62,500 bases of DNA, taken from positions 342,501 through 405,000 of the forward strand of contig JACVTC010000117.1 in assembly GCA_016946835.1 (NCBI GenBank). The letters run 5' to 3'. How positions within the stretch are numbered: position 1 is the first letter of the stretch; each line of letters begins with the position of its first letter. Positions 60,801 to 62,500 of this stretch are shown one piece after another. The notes under the pieces were generated by a model. That model made no database searches. It saw nothing but the letters and a program-made list of their open reading frames with translations, and was not told the DNA's origin. A program made the position numbers and the translations under genes. Origin of the DNA: Neocallimastix lanati (nom. inval.). Its lineage: Eukaryota > Neocallimastigomycota > Neocallimastigomycetes > Neocallimastigales > Neocallimastigaceae.

Positions 60801-62395
60801 TTATCATTATTTATTGACTTTTCTTTCTTTGATGTTTGAGTATTAGTATTATCGTTATTTATTGACTTTTCTTTCTTTGCAGTATGAGTAGTAGTAGTAG
60901 TAGTAGTAGTATCGTTATTTAATGATTTTTCATTCTTTGAAGTATTAAACACACGTTGCATAATTTTATCTAGCTTAATTCTGTAGTCATTCGTTTCATA
61001 AGAAATACTTGGAATCTTAAATTTTCTTTGACTTTTATTATTATAATTCTTTTTACTATTCTTTTTACTACTGAGATGATCATTATCATTATTAATAATA
61101 CTATTATTCATTAAATCTGACCATTCTTTGTTAATATCCTTTAAATTTATCTCCTTTTCAAGTTGTGTACATATTTCTATGATGTAATTCTTCATTTCAT
61201 TGACATAATTTACAATATAACGATCTGGATTTTCTTGATAGAGCGAATTAAGTCGAGTGAACGGTACCTCATATCTACAACTAACATAATACTGATTATT
61301 TCTACGGAAGGGACATTTAAATTTACGATGAGAGGGATCCTCCATTTTATACTGTTTCTTCATTAATTTCTTCTTCGTCACCGATTTAAAAACATTAATG
61401 GTATAATAATTCATATTTAAAAGAGTCTTATAATAATGTATATTATATAAATGATTTAAATCATACAACTCATTTAATAGATCTAAATTTCCTATATTCC
61501 ATAAAATAGTATCCACTTCCCTTAAAATTTTATTCGTATAGCCTGTCGTGTAGATTTTTATATTTTTAATTTTATTCATTCCATTAAAAATAAATTCATG
61601 ATCATCATGAATATCTTCAATGTAGTAGGCTTTCGATAAAATCTTATCAATTTCCCTTTTATACTTTAGATAGGTAAGATAAAACTTTCCTTTCAGCTTC
61701 TCCATAAACATCCCTTGATAAATATTCGTTTTTTCAACATATTTCCAATACTTCTTTATCCATTCGATATTATCACCCTCTGTGAAAAATTCTATGGCGG
61801 ATAATTCCATATCACTATCAATATTAATGGTCGTTCCCTTCACACGAATATCCTTTTTATTTATATAATCCAAAAGGATTAATTCATAAAGAGTATGCTC
61901 CATGGATTCTATATCAACTTCCTTCTGTTGAAGTAAGGTTTCCCTCTCTGACGTGTTTATCCTTAAAATAAATTCCTTTCTTCTATACTTTTCATTGTAC
62001 TGTAAGATATATTCTCGTAATACTATATTTCTTATTCTTATTTTTAAATAATATAAATATAACTTAATATAAAATAATATATTGATATATTTATCATATT
62101 CTCCTAGTTTCAAGAGTGCTGTAGCATAATATCGACTCTTCTTAAAAAAATCCATTTGTTCTAACAATATAATATCACCTAAAACAAATTTTAAAACATC
62201 ATAAGGGCCTTGACAATCATGAAAAAATTTTTTCTGTATTGCTTTTATTATATCGGTATGGCGTTGTTGGTCAAAAAGATAGATATAAGGAAAGGAATTA
62301 CCTGCTTTCTTACATATTTTTCCTAATAAATCTAAAGGAAAGGTATATAGTTTAGTTTTCTTATTATTTGAAATATTACTAAAAATTTCTTCCAT
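57731..62395 (-). CDS. large low-complexity protein, 1554 residues, no recognised family
   Basis: One uninterrupted exon of 4.66 kb. The first ATG is chosen; upstream is A/T leader. The N-terminus has TFPLDLLGKICKKAG (about 18-32), which resembles an F-box start (L-P-x-x-L-L-x-K-I), then a helical part to about 130 rich in Tyr, Ile, Leu and Lys. A motif with KCPFRRNNQYYVSCRYE sits at about 358-375. Low-complexity blocks include Thr runs (about 492-542), Gln/Ser (about 815-830), Asp/Glu/Tyr (about 1012-1055), Asn/Ser (about 1060-1110), Pro-Gln-His (about 1213-1235) and Asn/His (about 1338-1412). Ordered segments between them are ordinary helical sequence. No signal peptide or clear membrane helix. 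The style matches lineage-specific F-box-like or hypothetical proteins of anaerobic fungi, but function is unknown. Confidence 0.85.
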
Positions 62396-62500
62396 TTTGA
62401 TAACTTTATATATATATATACTATAATTTATACTTTTTGAAAAAAAAAAAAATAATAATAAAACCTATATATATATATATATAAATAGATAGATATAAAG

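Overview
The window looks like nuclear DNA of an extremely AT-rich fungus, most likely an anaerobic gut fungus (Neocallimastigomycota). Intergenic DNA is almost pure A/T with homopolymers of 39-48 bases. Introns are short and spliceosomal. Proteins carry Asn, Gln, Thr and acidic runs. One gene is an intron-free bacterial-type hydrolase, and the intergenic space holds decayed retrotransposons and a MULE. The lineage is inferred from this overall style, because no rRNA or marker gene is present.

Eight genes look real, and seven of them are on the minus strand. From left to right they are: an alpha/beta hydrolase (1457-2626, +); a five-exon gene (5666-7293) with a close paralogue at 27243-28798; three members of a family of signal peptide + acidic or Ser/Thr-rich region + one membrane helix (10990-11688, 17368-18435, 53106-53720); a 33-exon multi-pass membrane protein resembling TmcB (33846-42012); and a 1554-residue low-complexity protein (57731-62395).

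The two five-exon paralogues have exons 1-4 of identical length (26, 141, 5 and 66 nt). They share a 5-nt microexon that is required to keep frame. The TmcB-like gene was assembled by hand from splice sites. Its 33 exons sum to 3771 nt, which is exactly 1257 codons with no internal stop. Nine exons are 32 nt or shorter.

Most of the remaining non-intergenic DNA is mobile-element debris: a MULE-like transposase (14.2-15.5 kb); a repeat called here R1, with three copies; a copia-type gag-integrase remnant (21.3-23.0 kb) and RT-RNase H remnant (31.4-32.4 kb); a GC-rich SINE-like insertion with a perfect target-site duplication (30.2-30.4 kb); and two LINE copies plus a LINE 3'-end repeat called R2 (43.2-52 kb). 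Several insertions are nested and still show 9-13 bp target-site duplications and poly(A) tails. Exon boundaries, duplications and repeats were read directly from the sequence; family names come from motif recognition without a database search.
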